Shown here piece by piece: positions 1 to 11,800 of a DNA stretch of 64,000 nt. Made by a program: the position numbers and the translations under genes. The stretch's first letter is position 1; every line of letters starts with the position of its first letter. This DNA is from Aquila chrysaetos chrysaetos (Eukaryota; Chordata; Aves; Accipitriformes; Accipitridae): assembly GCF_900496995.4 (NCBI RefSeq), contig NC_044010.1:744001-808000 (forward strand), written 5' to 3'. Under the pieces are notes generated by a model. The model searched no databases, was not told the origin of the DNA, and saw nothing but the letters and a program-made list of their open reading frames with translations.

Positions 1-79
1 AGCGTCATCGCTGGAAACCTGTATTACCAGGACCCGATTGTCTTGGCACCATGTCTTCCCTTCTCCTCCTTTTTTTCAG

Positions 80-1190
80 ACAACTGTCTCCTGGGAGGGG
101 GATCAGCTGGTGTGTGAGCAGCTAGGAGAGAAGAGGAACCGAGGCTGGAGGCACTGGCTGGAGGGGGACCAGCTGCATCTGGTGAGGAGGGGTCCGGCGC
201 AGCTTGCTAAATCCCAGTCACGGTGGGCTGGGGGGGGACACGCACAGTGCGGGTGCTCCCGGCTCTGAGCCAGCCGTGCAGCTTCCTTCCAGCTCCTCTC
301 AAGACTTCAGCCCTGGCTCCTCCGGGGCAGTCACCGCTTCACACAAACATCCGCCTCCAGGGTTTAAAAGTTAATGCAGCTCAAGAAAGGCAATGGGCCG
401 TTGCCTGTCCTGCAGCCTGACCCGCTGAGGCTTTGGGAGGGTCGGGAAGGTTCCCTGCCCTGCAGCCTGAGACGCTGAGGCTTTGGGAGGGTTGGGAAGG
501 TTCCCTGCCCTGCAGCCTGAGACGCTGAGGCTTTGGGAGGGTTGGAAAGGTTCCCTGTCCTGCAGCCTGACCCGATGAGGCTTTGGGAGGGTCTGGAAGG
601 TTCCCTGCCCTGCAGCCTGATCCAACGAGGCTTTGGGAGGGTCGGGAAGGTTCCCTGTCCTGCAGCCTGATCCAACGAGGCTTTGGGAGGGTCGGGAAGG
701 TTCCCTGCCCTGCAGCCTGATCCAATGAGGCTTTGGGAGGGTCGGGAAGGTTCCCTGCCCTGCAGCCTGATCCAACGAGGCTTTGGGAGGGTCGGGAAGG
801 TTCCCTGCCCTGCAGCCTGATCCAACGAGGCTTTGGGAGGGTCGGGAAGGTTCCCTGCCCTGCAGCCTGATCCAACGAGGCTTTGGGAGGGTCGGGAAGG
901 TTCCCTGTCCTGCAGCCTGACCCAATGAGGCTTTGGGAGGGTCGGGAAGGTTCCCTGCCCTGCAGCCTGACCCCGCTGGGGCTTTGGGAGGGTCGGGAAG
1001 GGCTGGCAGCAGCATGTGGCCTGTCGGACTCCAGCCAGCAGCGGGAGGGCAGGCAGGGCTGCGGTGGCGGCAGCTGGGGAGGGAGAGAAGTTGGGGACCC
1101 AGCCTAAACCCCTCTTTCGCCTCCCGCTTTCCCCAGCGCATGACCGCTGAAGACGAGGTGTGTGTCCAGGTTTTCCAGAAAGTGAAGTGA
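80..1190 (+). CDS. RBP5: Retinol-binding protein 5 (CRBP-III type), last two exons (partial)
   Basis: Small cytosolic beta-barrel protein of the fatty-acid/retinoid-binding family that carries retinol. Only coding exons 3 and 4 lie in the window: 80-181 (34 codons, phase 0, donor GTGAGG) and 1137-1190 (17 codons plus TGA, acceptor CCCCAG). The 34-codon third exon and 17-residue last exon fit the standard four-exon family gene with a product near 135 aa. The peptide begins [19 protein letters not shown] and ends [10 protein letters not shown]. The GWRHW motif has His where RBP1 has the retinol-contacting Gln108; His at this site is typical of RBP5/RBP7, and the RHWLEG and VFQKVK context favours RBP5. 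Its place beside C1R on the same strand matches human 12p13. The intron between the two exons carries a minisatellite. Exons 1-2 and the promoter lie to the left of the window. Confidence 0.9.
401..1001. repeat. 12-copy, 50-bp minisatellite inside the last RBP5 intron
   Basis: Twelve head-to-tail units of 50 bp start at 401, 451, 501 and so on to 951; the last unit has one extra base. Each unit contains the blocks TGCAGCCTGA and GGCTTTGGGAGGGT and differs at only a few sites, mainly a variable block GAC(G/C)CT versus TCCAACG near unit position 21. Units from 601 to 900 are nearly identical, so they amplified recently, while the outer units are more diverged. The unit is G-rich on the plus strand. 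It has no stop codon in any minus-strand frame, which creates long spurious reading frames. Confidence 0.95.
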
Positions 1191-1309
1191 GCGCTCCCCC
1201 CAGCTCCGGACGGGACCCTCGCTCCCCAGTGTAAACTGCCCCGGATTGAAAAAAAGAAACAAGACCCGAGGGAACCAAGCCCCCCCCCCTCTCCCCCGAT
1301 CCCTGTCAC

Positions 1310-1665
1310 AGCGTGGTTTCTTCTGCCTCGTCTCTCGGCCGGGCCGGGGGAAGGGGGATGGCCGGGGGGGGGGACCGGGGGGTCGCGGCGGGGCCGGGCC
1401 TGCGGGGAGCGGGAGGCGGGGAGAGGAGGCGGCCGGGGCGGGGAGGGCGATGGGCCGTCGGTTGCACGGAGGCTCCTTTCAGAATAAGAGCTGGTAAGGG
1501 AGGGGGGGGGCTGCCCCGCGGCCGGCCCGGACCCCCACTCACACGCACAGCTCCCGCGCTCCTCCTGCCCCCCCGCCCCGTGGCGGAGGGTCCCCCTTCT
1601 TCGGCAGCCGCCCCCCGCCCGCCCCCAGCCGTCTTCTCCGGGAATGCTACGTTCTTCTCGGGATC
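1310..1665. other. GC-rich, CpG-dense island downstream of RBP5
   Basis: Very GC-rich stretch with dense CG dinucleotides, several G-runs and GGGGCGGGG-type GC boxes, starting about 120 bp after the RBP5 stop codon. It looks like a CpG-island promoter, but no recognisable first coding exon follows on either strand. A short ATG frame at 1450 ends beside a plausible GTAAGG donor near 1494. It could be an alternative C1R promoter, a non-coding RNA promoter or a 3'-end island of RBP5. Confidence 0.45.
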
Positions 1666-4600
1666 CCGGGAGAGAACAGACCTCGTCCTCCAGAGTGAAG
1701 GGTTTTCATGGGACGGTGGGCGAGGGAGCCAGCCCCTGAGAGGGTCCCGAGGGTGAGGAAGGGTCAGGTTCTCCTCCCGGTGTGAGAAACCACGGCCACC
1801 GCCTCTAGCCCCAGCACTGCTCCTGGCCTTCCTGGAGGCATCTCCCCACAGCTCCTCCCTGCCGTCAGAGACCGAGGGACAGAACCAAAGGAGGTGAGGT
1901 CCCCCGAAAAGCCAGACCCGTGCCAAAGACGGAGGTGTCTCTTAATGAAGACACCTGATGGGACGTGCATGAGCCCACAGGCGGGTACTTCTGAAGGACA
2001 CCTGCGGCTGCCCCCCAACAAGAGGTTGAAGGGCAGGGTACGCAGGAATGCGTAGCTACTGACATTGCTGAGGACCAAGAGGCAGGCAGATTTTGAAAGC
2101 CACAGGCCCTTTTCAAGCTGAGAAAATGCAATTGTTTGCTCCAGCTCCTCATCTAAAAAGTAGTATTTTCCAAAGAGCTTCCCTTCAGGGAAGATGCAAA
2201 GATGAGTGCCATGAGAAAAGCCTTACTTCAGAACATCTGATAAGCAAGCGGTCGGGGAGCTGCAGCTTTACCTCTCATGTCAACCTCTGGCTCTTCAGGG
2301 TTGTCTCTGAGGACATCCCAGGCTGCAGCACTCTGTCAATAGTACAAGAGTACCACTGGGTGGGACACCATTAAACCCAACGAGCAATCATAACCACGCC
2401 ATCCAGCATGTCATCTCCTCTACACAGACCCCTCCACAACCCATCATTCCTTCTATCATGAGGAGACTCTACATTACCTTTGTTGTATTACGAGGTTGCA
2501 AAAGGCAGAGCTTTGACTGACAGCAGCTGAAGCCAGTTCAACTGTTGCCCTCTTCGTACTCTTCCATACAATGAGAGCCCTTCTGAGCTGCTTCTGATCC
2601 CCACAACGAAGCTCACTTCACTGTGTCCAGACTGATATCTTCCAGACTGTGGAATCAACAACTAATCAACAAATTCCAGGCCCTGCACCAAAAGCTGGTA
2701 CAAATTTTCATTTTCTGAGCCTACATTCTGGTTTGATGGTAGACAGCTATTGCCTTCAGGTGGTTAGCCAGACTCTTCCGCCGGCGTGCCAACCATCCAC
2801 ATAATTGTCATGTAAGCCTGTGAGGTGACCTGCCCAGTGGATTGCTTCTGACTGGTTGCCAGCCATCGTATATCCATGACAGCCTCGCGTCTTCAGGAAG
2901 CATCTGGTTGTGCCAGAACCATAGATAGGAATCATACCCACTTGATGTGGTCCATGCTTATAATAATCATAAGGGATAGTATTCCAACTTATTCTAGGGC
3001 TTCAGTTAGTAACTACCAGCACTAATAATTCACTGTTTCTTCTTTTGTAATCGTGCTATAGGTGTGATGCCTAAGTCAGATAGTGACTTTGCACAACAGT
3101 ACTATATTGCTGAGACACAAGCCCGTGGGAGTTGAGGATGCTAGCGTAAGGCAGGGGATAAGGTGTGATACTGGGAGGACACTGGTTTTTCCCCTTGCTG
3201 AGTGGCTAGTGCTGCAGAACTACATCTCTTCTGGGGTATTACACTTGGCTTTGCTCCTTGATTTCGAAGACACAGAAACAGACTGCCAAGATGCTGCTGC
3301 TGCTTACCATCCCATACCAGCGGGAAGAGATGCCCTTAGAGTCCTGAGCCTTCTTTTGGTGTAGGTCATCTTCTCCATATCAGCCAGAGCTGCAGGAGTG
3401 GCATGATTTGTCTGAAAAAGTGGTAAGCCATTCGATAGCACAGGCCTGGCTGTGTGAAGCCCAAGCCCTATGGCTAGTGGCAGAGTGTCCCCAAAAGGCT
3501 GCGATGGGTAGTCAAACCAAGGGGTTGAAGGTAAGCGTGCCCCAGGAAAGCAGCTCAGTGTTCACAGGTGAGCCTGGGTCTGTGGCCCTGATGTACTGTA
3601 GGGTAGGTGGTGGAGCTGTAGAAGGCCCAACAGAGGCATTTCTCTGTCCTCCTTGCTTCAGCTTTGCAGATAAAGTACCCAACTTATCTTCTCCTTCTCA
3701 GTGGATGAGAGGGTCTGCACATCAGGGGATGATCTCATGGCTTCTGAGGCTGTAGAGCAGGTTTCTTTCCAAAGATCTCCTGCAACACACTGTATTCAAA
3801 GTGGAGTCTCTCTCCGTAAGAGGATGTTGGCATCTTTGACCGTGCTGAAGATCTACAGTTTCTTTACTTTGCTCTGATACTGTCTGGATTTATTGTCCAG
3901 TCCTCTTGTAATCCTGCTGAGTCAAGCAGGCAGCAAACAGGTGCTAGTTTTGGCATTCTGTGGTCCTACACGTATTCTGCCCTTAAGCAAAGAAAGGCAC
4001 GGACATCCTCCCGAGGTAAAAATGGTACCAGGTATTTCCTGGCTCCTACCTAACGTGAAGAAGAGGATTGCACAGAGCATCTGAAGGGGAATGCCACCAG
4101 TGGAAGCACTGGAGCAGGACTGAGGGCATAGCTGACTTGTCGAAATCTGGTGGGTCTATGGGACCTGTATTAGAGGTGGGCTGCTCCAGTTAGGCATATC
4201 CCCAGGTAACCACCCTTGCTTTACCAGCTGAAGTACTCTCTTAGTAGCCCACATGGTGTTATCAGGGCGGGGGGGAGGAAATGAAGACACAGGAGATGTG
4301 CCTTGAAAGTGCCACAGAACTCACAGTAGTGATCCCTGGATAGAAGATTCCTTGTCCAGAACACACGGAAATGATCAGCTTCCTTACAAATGATCCTCAA
4401 TCACCTCTGTCTAGCCGTGCTTTGCCAGGGAACACTCTTCCCACCGGTGATCTGTTCATAACAGATCTCTCAGAGAGTAATTTCCAGTGCTTGCCAGCTA
4501 CTTTCCAGATGTGGTTTCTGAATAAAAGCTTCCCTTCTGGTGGGACAGTAAGCCAGCAGAACCTGCTCTGGCACGGCACAGCAGTGAGCCTGCCCAAATA

Positions 4601-5560
4601 TGTTTATCATGCAGAGGAGATATTTGGACATCAGGAAGTACTGGGGTAATGTCCCCTGCTTCATCTTAATTCTGATGTGTGTGATGGTGTTATTACAGAG
4701 GCACTAATTATATGTTTATGTGATCTTTTTCAGATAATAATTCAAAGATGTTTGATGAGCAGGTTCTCTACTACACTTCCATAAATATCCCAAACATGCT
4801 TTCTTCATTCTTTTTAACACTATTTTCATCTTCATTCAACGTGTTTTTGTAGCTGTGAATTATTTCCTAAGATTTCAATGCAAGAAACTTGGTAATTGCT
4901 CTGAAGCCACCCATAATTCTAAAGGAAAACACTAAAAGGGTGTTTTACCTCTTACACCAAAGTCTGAAAGCCAAGAAATTTTAAACTTCACGAAGCTGGT
5001 GGCACACAATACATGTCCTGGGCACTATGTTGATAAAAGCCTGAAATGTGTTTGTAAGTTGCTCTCTCTTCTCATTTCCCCATTAAACACCGAAGGCCTT
5101 CTCTATCTATCTTGTTTCTCCTAGAAATGCTTGCAGAACAAACAACAAGAAGGGGCCTTGAAAAGGGACTTGTTCTCAGAATGCTTTTAATTCTATAGGT
5201 TTGTTCATTTTTCTCGATACCTCTTTAACTCGGATGTCTGAGGTTTGTTGCTTTCCCTGAAGAAGCTCCCAGTTCCCACCCCCAAAACCCTCTGCTCTTC
5301 AGCAAGCCAGAACCGAGAAAACTTGACTGTTCTGACAGTTTGATATTTTTTTTTAAGTTTAATTTGTTAAGACTAAAATTTCTGGTCTTCTTCTGACACC
5401 GGAAAACTGCCAAGAAGGAGTGGGGGAGACTTCCTAAGAGGACATCTTTGGGGGGGGACACACACCAAACTGAGAGCAGCCACCAGCTTAGCAGACCAAA
5501 CCCTGGGAATGGTCTCCACCAATCTTTTTCCTGCCTTCTCACCCAGAAAAGACAGACCGC
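1666..5560. other. Intergenic, no recognisable gene or repeat
   Basis: AT/GC-balanced unique-looking sequence between RBP5 and C1R. No protease, CUB or CCP exon was seen on either strand, so a C1RL-like gene is absent here. Open frames are under about 120 codons and show no family similarity that I can recognise. Confidence 0.5.
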
Positions 5561-5579
5561 CTTTGCCTGGCTAGGATGT

Positions 5580-5862
5580 ACCAAGCCCCCCCCAGTCCCC
5601 CCAGTCCCCCCAGTGTGGGTTTGCGTGGCCGAGGGAACCGGCAGCAGAGGGCAGCACGCTCCGGGCTGCCGGAGCCTGGAGCGCTGCCCGGTTGTTTGCA
5701 GCCGGGGTTTTTCTCTTCCCTCCCTCCGCCTTTCCCCCCACCTACCTGCCCGGCCCCCCCCCCCCCCCACCACCACCTCCCCGAGGCTCTCCGCTGACCG
5801 GAGCTCCGGCCGGGGCAGCGGGGAGGACGGGCAGGGGTTGCCCGTGCCCGGCGGGGGAGCGC
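5580..5862 (+). promoter_or_regulatory. C1R: Probable C1R promoter / 5' UTR, GC-rich
   Basis: GC- and CpG-rich block ending at the C1R initiator ATG, with a 14-bp C-run near 5754-5768 and no obvious TATA box at a usual distance. The transcription start cannot be fixed from sequence. Confidence 0.45.
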
Positions 5863-8800
5863 ATGGACATGTGAGTGGGGGCACTGGGGGGGGACGACGG
5901 GACACGGGGGACCCGCAGCCACATCTTTGCGGGGAGGGGACGGGAGGGCGAGACCCTGCCAGGAAGGAGAAGGGGTCACCGGGGCGAAGCTCCCGCTCGT
6001 CTGTCCCTCCGTGGACGCTTTGTTAGGGTCGAGGAAGGAGGATCTTCCTGGCTGATGTTTTCGGGAGGTACGGGCGGTGAGGTTGTTCTGGGGGAACACT
6101 GAGAGAGGAAGAGGGGAGATCTGCAGAATGAGGGGAAAAAAGAGTGCCAACTTTTGGAGGAGAGAGGGCGAGGCGTGACTGGGTAGAGGACAGCCCAGCA
6201 GGCACGGCAGGATTGCTCCTCAGCAAACGGAGCTGGAGCTCTTCAGATCCTCACCAAAGGAACTGGGCAAAGACCCGAAACTGGCAATAACCAGAAATGA
6301 CCCGCTGGCCCAGAGCCAAAGGGAACTAAACTTCCCCTGGTCCTAAGAGACCCAGCCCCATGACTGCTGGGAACAAGCAGATGTTGCTCACGGAATCCAC
6401 CCGTGCTCCTTCTAACTATTTCCTGTCTTGATGAATCTTTTTGGCTGGGTCACAATGCCTTGCTGGAACCTGGGCAGTGCTGGTGTCTTCATTTCAGCTG
6501 TCCTCCTTGGTCCCGAGTGACCCAAGGCAGACGTTGGACCTGCAGCTAGACCTCCCGTGTTTGGATTCCATTAAACAGTGCACAAGTCACTTGTGAAGTC
6601 TCCCCTGATTTTGGATGACCTAATTTTGTGCAATGTCATAGTTTACTTGCCGTGTTCACAGGCACGTTCCTTTTCTCCCGTGGGCCTTCCTCTTTTTTGG
6701 AGTGATCAGTTCCAGCCCTGTCCCAAGAAAGCTTTTTGGGGAGATCAGATCCCCCGGTTACCCCAAGCCGTATCCCAACAATAACATCAGCACCTGGGAT
6801 ATCCACGTCCCAAAAGGCTATGTGGTGAAACTGACCTTCAAATATTTTGACCTGGAGCCATCAGAGTCCTGCTTCTATGACTATGTTAAGGTATGTGCAT
6901 AGATACCTGGGCCAAGGGGTGGCTGGAAATGGGAATCTAGTGGCCACCACATACAGTGGCTTTTCATTCACCAGGCCTCCTCTCATGCTTCCCGCAAAGG
7001 AAAGGGAAGGAGTTAAAGATAGAAATGGGTGGAGCAGGTTCTGGCAACTCACAGCTGGGTAATAGTGATGCATGGAGCAGACTGAATCTTATGAGGCTAC
7101 AGTGATTTCCCCTTAACCTTGACAGATCAAAGCGGACAAGAAGAACTTGGGCCGATACTGTGGCCAGCTTGGGTCAACCACAGGCAATCACCCAGGAACA
7201 AAGGAGTTTGTGTCTAAGGGGAACAGGATGCACCTGGAGTTTCACTCCGATTTCTCCAATGAAGACAATGGCACAGTGATTCCCTACAGGGGCTTCCTGG
7301 CCTATTACCGAGCTGTGGGTGAGTAGGCAATACCCTCAGCATGCAGAAAGAAGCCTGTGTGGCTCCAACCAATTTTCCCCCTTGTCAGGCAAATAAAGAG
7401 AAGCTGTAAGCAAGGATATGGATCTCTGTGTACTTTCAGCGTACAGCAGAGAGGTTTAACACTTTCCTCCCCTTGTCCCTGCATCTGCTATGTCTTCAGA
7501 TCTTGATGAATGTGACCCTAACAATGCTGCTGAGGAAGATGAAAGGCCTCAGTGCCAGCACTTCTGCCACAACTATGTGGGTGGCTACTTCTGTTCTTGC
7601 CGGGCTGGCTACCAGCTTCAGAGTGACCACCACTCCTGCAAAGGTAAATTGGAATTTTGAAAGATCAGAGGGTTCCAGGGAAGGAGCCCTTCAGCCAGGA
7701 AGGGTGGGAGAAGTGACTTGGGGAGCAGTTGACAGGGCTGCAGACAACACAGCTCCACAATGTGACCTCTACTTTCTTCCTCTACACCACAGTGGAGTGC
7801 AGCAGTGAGTTGTTCACAGAGGCATCTGGGTACGTGAGCAGCCCTGAGTACCCCCAGCCTTATCCTGAAGACCTCCGGTGTAACTACAGCATCCGTTTGC
7901 AAAAGGGCCTGTCTATCATCCTCAAGTTCTTGGAACCCTTTGAGATTGAAGAACACCAGCAAGTCCGCTGTCCTTATGACCAGCTCAAGGTACTGGAGAT
8001 TAGCAAACTCTGCTTCCAACCCTGCTGCCAGACATGGACGGGAATTGTGGGGACACCACTATTTGGATGAGAAATACGGGATCAGTACAAGGAGAATGCC
8101 TCAGCATGAAGGACTGAGCATTTCCCTTGTCCCTCCCTCAGTATGCTTAATTACAATTGTCCTGAGGTCAGAGGCTCCGGGTCACAGGCCCCTGTGAGTG
8201 AAGCCAAAAAAATCATCCCTCTTCCAGTTTTATCTCCCTTTGATTTAATCTCAGGATGTACTGATGGGTCAGCCAGCCAGCCCTGTTCACCATCATAGGC
8301 ACTGTGGCAAACCTGGTCTGGATTGAAACAGGGATACTGAGGCAGAGAGGCATGTGTGGTTTTGATGTGTGTTTCTGTCCCTGTGATGCATGTTTTCCTC
8401 ATCAGATCCAAGCACCAGGGAGAGAGATTGGTGAATTCTGTGGCAAGGAGTCACCTGGCAGCATTGAAACCAACAGCAATGAGGTGGACATACTCTTCCT
8501 CACCGATGAGTCAGGGTACAGCCGTGGCTGGAAGATCCACTACACCTCGGAGAGTAAGATGTTTCTTCTCCAGAGGCTACTGCAGCCTATCTACACCATT
8601 TGTTAATACCAACTTTGTCCCATTCTCCAACAGAAATACGGTGCCCACAGCCTGTCCCACAGGATCAGTTTACCATCATCAGAGACCTGCAGCCTGTGTA
8701 TCAATTTCAGGACTATTTCATTGTCAGCTGCAAGACTGGGTATAACTTGATAAAGGTGAGATCCCTTCTCCACTCCCTTCAGCCATATTCTGGCTTCTCT

Positions 8801-11800
8801 TCAGTTTCTGTAAGTCTTTCACCTTTCAGTAAAATTTTCTTTAGAGATTTCACTCATGGCAACCTCTTGCAATTCCTGTTTCTTCCTTGCTTCTTTCGGC
8901 TTTCTTCCAGTGGTTTCGCCTTTCCTAGCTCCCTTCCTTATGCAGTTACTCTTTCACAAAGCCCTGGTAGAAGATGAGAGACAAAGATCCCAGGAGGCAT
9001 TGGTAAACAAGAATATCTCTTTGGAAGGATATGAAATCAGACTTGAAGCAGAAGATGTTACCTGCCTCCCTTGCCATCCTATTGCCAGGACTGGGTAGCG
9101 CCCCAGACTTGTCACAGTTTTATGGTTGCTGGCTGCTGATATCTTGGCCTGCTGTGAAGAATTTGTAGCCTGTGGCAAACACAGGATAGAGGGAAGGCAG
9201 CAAAGGGAGAGGACAGCAGTTGGAACAGACTGCAGAGGGGCAACTATTGGACAGCAGTGAAAAGACGGGCAGACAGAATAATATTCTAATGTGGGGAAGG
9301 GAATGTAAGGTTCTGTACAACCAATAGAGATGTTTTTCTTTCCCATGCAGGACAACCAAAAGCTGCTGTCCTTCACGGCTGTCTGCCAGGCTGATGGGAC
9401 ATGGCATCAATCCATGCCACACTGTGAAAGTGAGTGATCTGAGAACGGGGGTCATGACCCCTGCCATGGCTTTCCCCCTCCAAGAACATGGGGAGTTCAG
9501 CCTCTTCGACTCAATTTGTCTGTGGCTACAGACTCATGGATATGCTGGTTGGAAGGACCTGTGGAGGTCCACTGTTGACTTTCATTACATTTTTCCACTT
9601 GTGAAAACTTAAATGTTTTTCCTCCCTTACCAAAATGCATGAAATACCACTATAAATTTGCTATAATGTTGTAATATCTAAAAGCAAAAGATCCCAGTCT
9701 GGGATCCATTATGGAACAACCTCTCTCTGCCTGCTGTACTAACTGGTCCTTCACATCATGGCCACAATCCAAGTCAAGCCTAAACCTGCAGGCAGTAAGG
9801 CTGTCTTTAATTCATCTCTTTTTTTTGCTTATTTGTAGTTGTGAACTGTGGCAACCCTGCAGACCTGACCAATGGGGCATTCAGCTATGTTAACAAACCC
9901 GCAAACAACAACTACCAGTCAGTGATCACATACCGATGCAATGAGCCATATTATCACATTGTCACGGGAACAGGCGGTGGTGAGTCCTAATCCCACACAG
10001 ACATTGAAATCTGTGCGTGAGAAGTCCTCTCAGATTTCCAGTTAGAATTGTCTCTGCTCCCCAGGCTTAGGGCTCATGCTTTCCTCCTGTGAAAGGTCTC
10101 CGATCTTTCCTTGGCTCTCCAGCATAGCTCCTGAGGCTCGTTGTCTCAGCCTGTTCCCACCCTGCTTCATTCTCAGAGTCCAGCGCATCCCTCCTCCACG
10201 CTCTCCTTAACTTTTGCAGACTTATTCTCTCCTCTGTAGTCACAATTTATTCTTCTCTAGTGGATTTCATTCTTTCACTGAAATTTGAGGCATGGTGTTG
10301 GGAATCACCAAAATCCTGAAACTTCACCACACCAGTCCAGGTTGCTGCAGGTGCAAATAAATAAACTCACACTCCAATCCACTGTAATGCTGTTTACCTC
10401 TTTGGACTATTGTTCAGCAGCAGAGACATCTGAGGGCTAATTAATATACATACAGAAAAATCTATTTTTATGCAGCAGGTCAGAAAAACTAAGGCAACAC
10501 TGAGAACCATTCACATGCCTTCTTTTTGCACCTGAGACATGATTTGATGACACAGGAGCTTTGGTTACAAGAACAGTGTAAGGAGTTCATGATTTCCTTG
10601 CCTTGGCTGCTCATTTAGCTTCCACTAAAAGATGTAGATTTTTAAGCTGAATCAGTTCCTGGATATGGTTGCCAGCATGGACGCACAGTTGTGCAGCATG
10701 CCTGAGAGAGGTGACATGCTAGCATTGGGACCAGGAGCAAGCAGCTAAGGAGTTCTTTAAGTTGGTACTGACGTTGAATTTGATCATTCTTGCATCTGAG
10801 TTTAACTCCTTCATAAAGAGTCAGAGCTCAATCTAATCAGAAAAAAATCAGGAGTAAGTAAATATCAGCACCAGCCAAATTCTGATGGGGAGTCATGGTG
10901 ACTTAGTCAATTTTGAAAGAGAATAGCAAACACTTTCTTGGAAGCATTTACTACAGTGTAAGATAAATTGTATATAAATTATTTTTAGTCACCAGCACAA
11001 ACTTTCTTAGAAGAGCAAGAATGTTGGAGGTAGTGGAGTTTGTGTTGAGAGGTGACATGCAAGTTAGCTGACCTGTGATATAGCCTCAGAAATAGATACT
11101 GAACATGTACAGTAACTGACTCATCTTTTTCCTGTTTCTGGAGCAAACCACCTTATCCTGCTCTCTGCAAACTACAGAGACCAGAAACTTGAATCTAGAG
11201 TCCATGTCTATACTTGTTCTCTCCCTTCTTTGGGCTAAATAAGGTCAAACAGTGCTCTGTAAGCATGTGGACTGAGTGAATTAAAACTTCACTTATTGCT
11301 CTTCAGGCTTTTCTTCTACAGAAGCAGTGCCTGAGCTTTACTGGTCCCCTGGAACTGAGGTGTTTCGAGGTGTACACGCTATCCCAGATGGAGACATTCC
11401 AGACTATACCACAGGCAGCTTTACCTGGGAAAGGCTGCCTTTGGGATGGAAGGGCTGAGTGCGGCATGTGGGACACCTTGGAGAGAGGAACCCCTTGAAA
11501 ATATCTTCTTCTCTTCTCTTCTCTTCTCTTCTCTTCTCTTCTCTTCTCTTCTCTTCTCTTCTCTTCTCTTCTCTTCTTTCTTCCCACCCCAAGCCTGCAA
11601 GCCTGGGTCTCATTCACTTCCCTCTCATCCTACAGACACATTCACCTGCTCCCCTGAGGGAACCTGGGTGGGTCGAGACGGCCAGACGAGGATTCCTGCC
11701 TGCTTGCCAGGTCAGTAAAAAACTGACTTTGTCTGGTGTTCACCAATTCATGCTTGCAGTCAGTACAAAGCCGGGACAACATGCGAGGAGAGGAGTGAGG

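Noticed and set aside
401-1001. CRISPR-like array
   Set aside because: Units are contiguous with no unique spacers, and the context is a vertebrate intron.
364-1309. Long minus-strand reading frames (over 300 codons, two frames) across the RBP5 intron
   Set aside because: They are generated by the stop-free 50-bp minisatellite; different frames give the same Pro/Leu/Arg-rich periodic text, with no exon structure.
2756-2941. Minus-strand 61-codon frame between RBP5 and C1R
   Set aside because: No recognisable family, splice sites or conservation evidence; length is within chance expectation.
11303-11617. Minus-strand frame with an Arg-Glu-Glu-Lys repeat
   Set aside because: It is the translation of the CTCTT microsatellite; no gene features.
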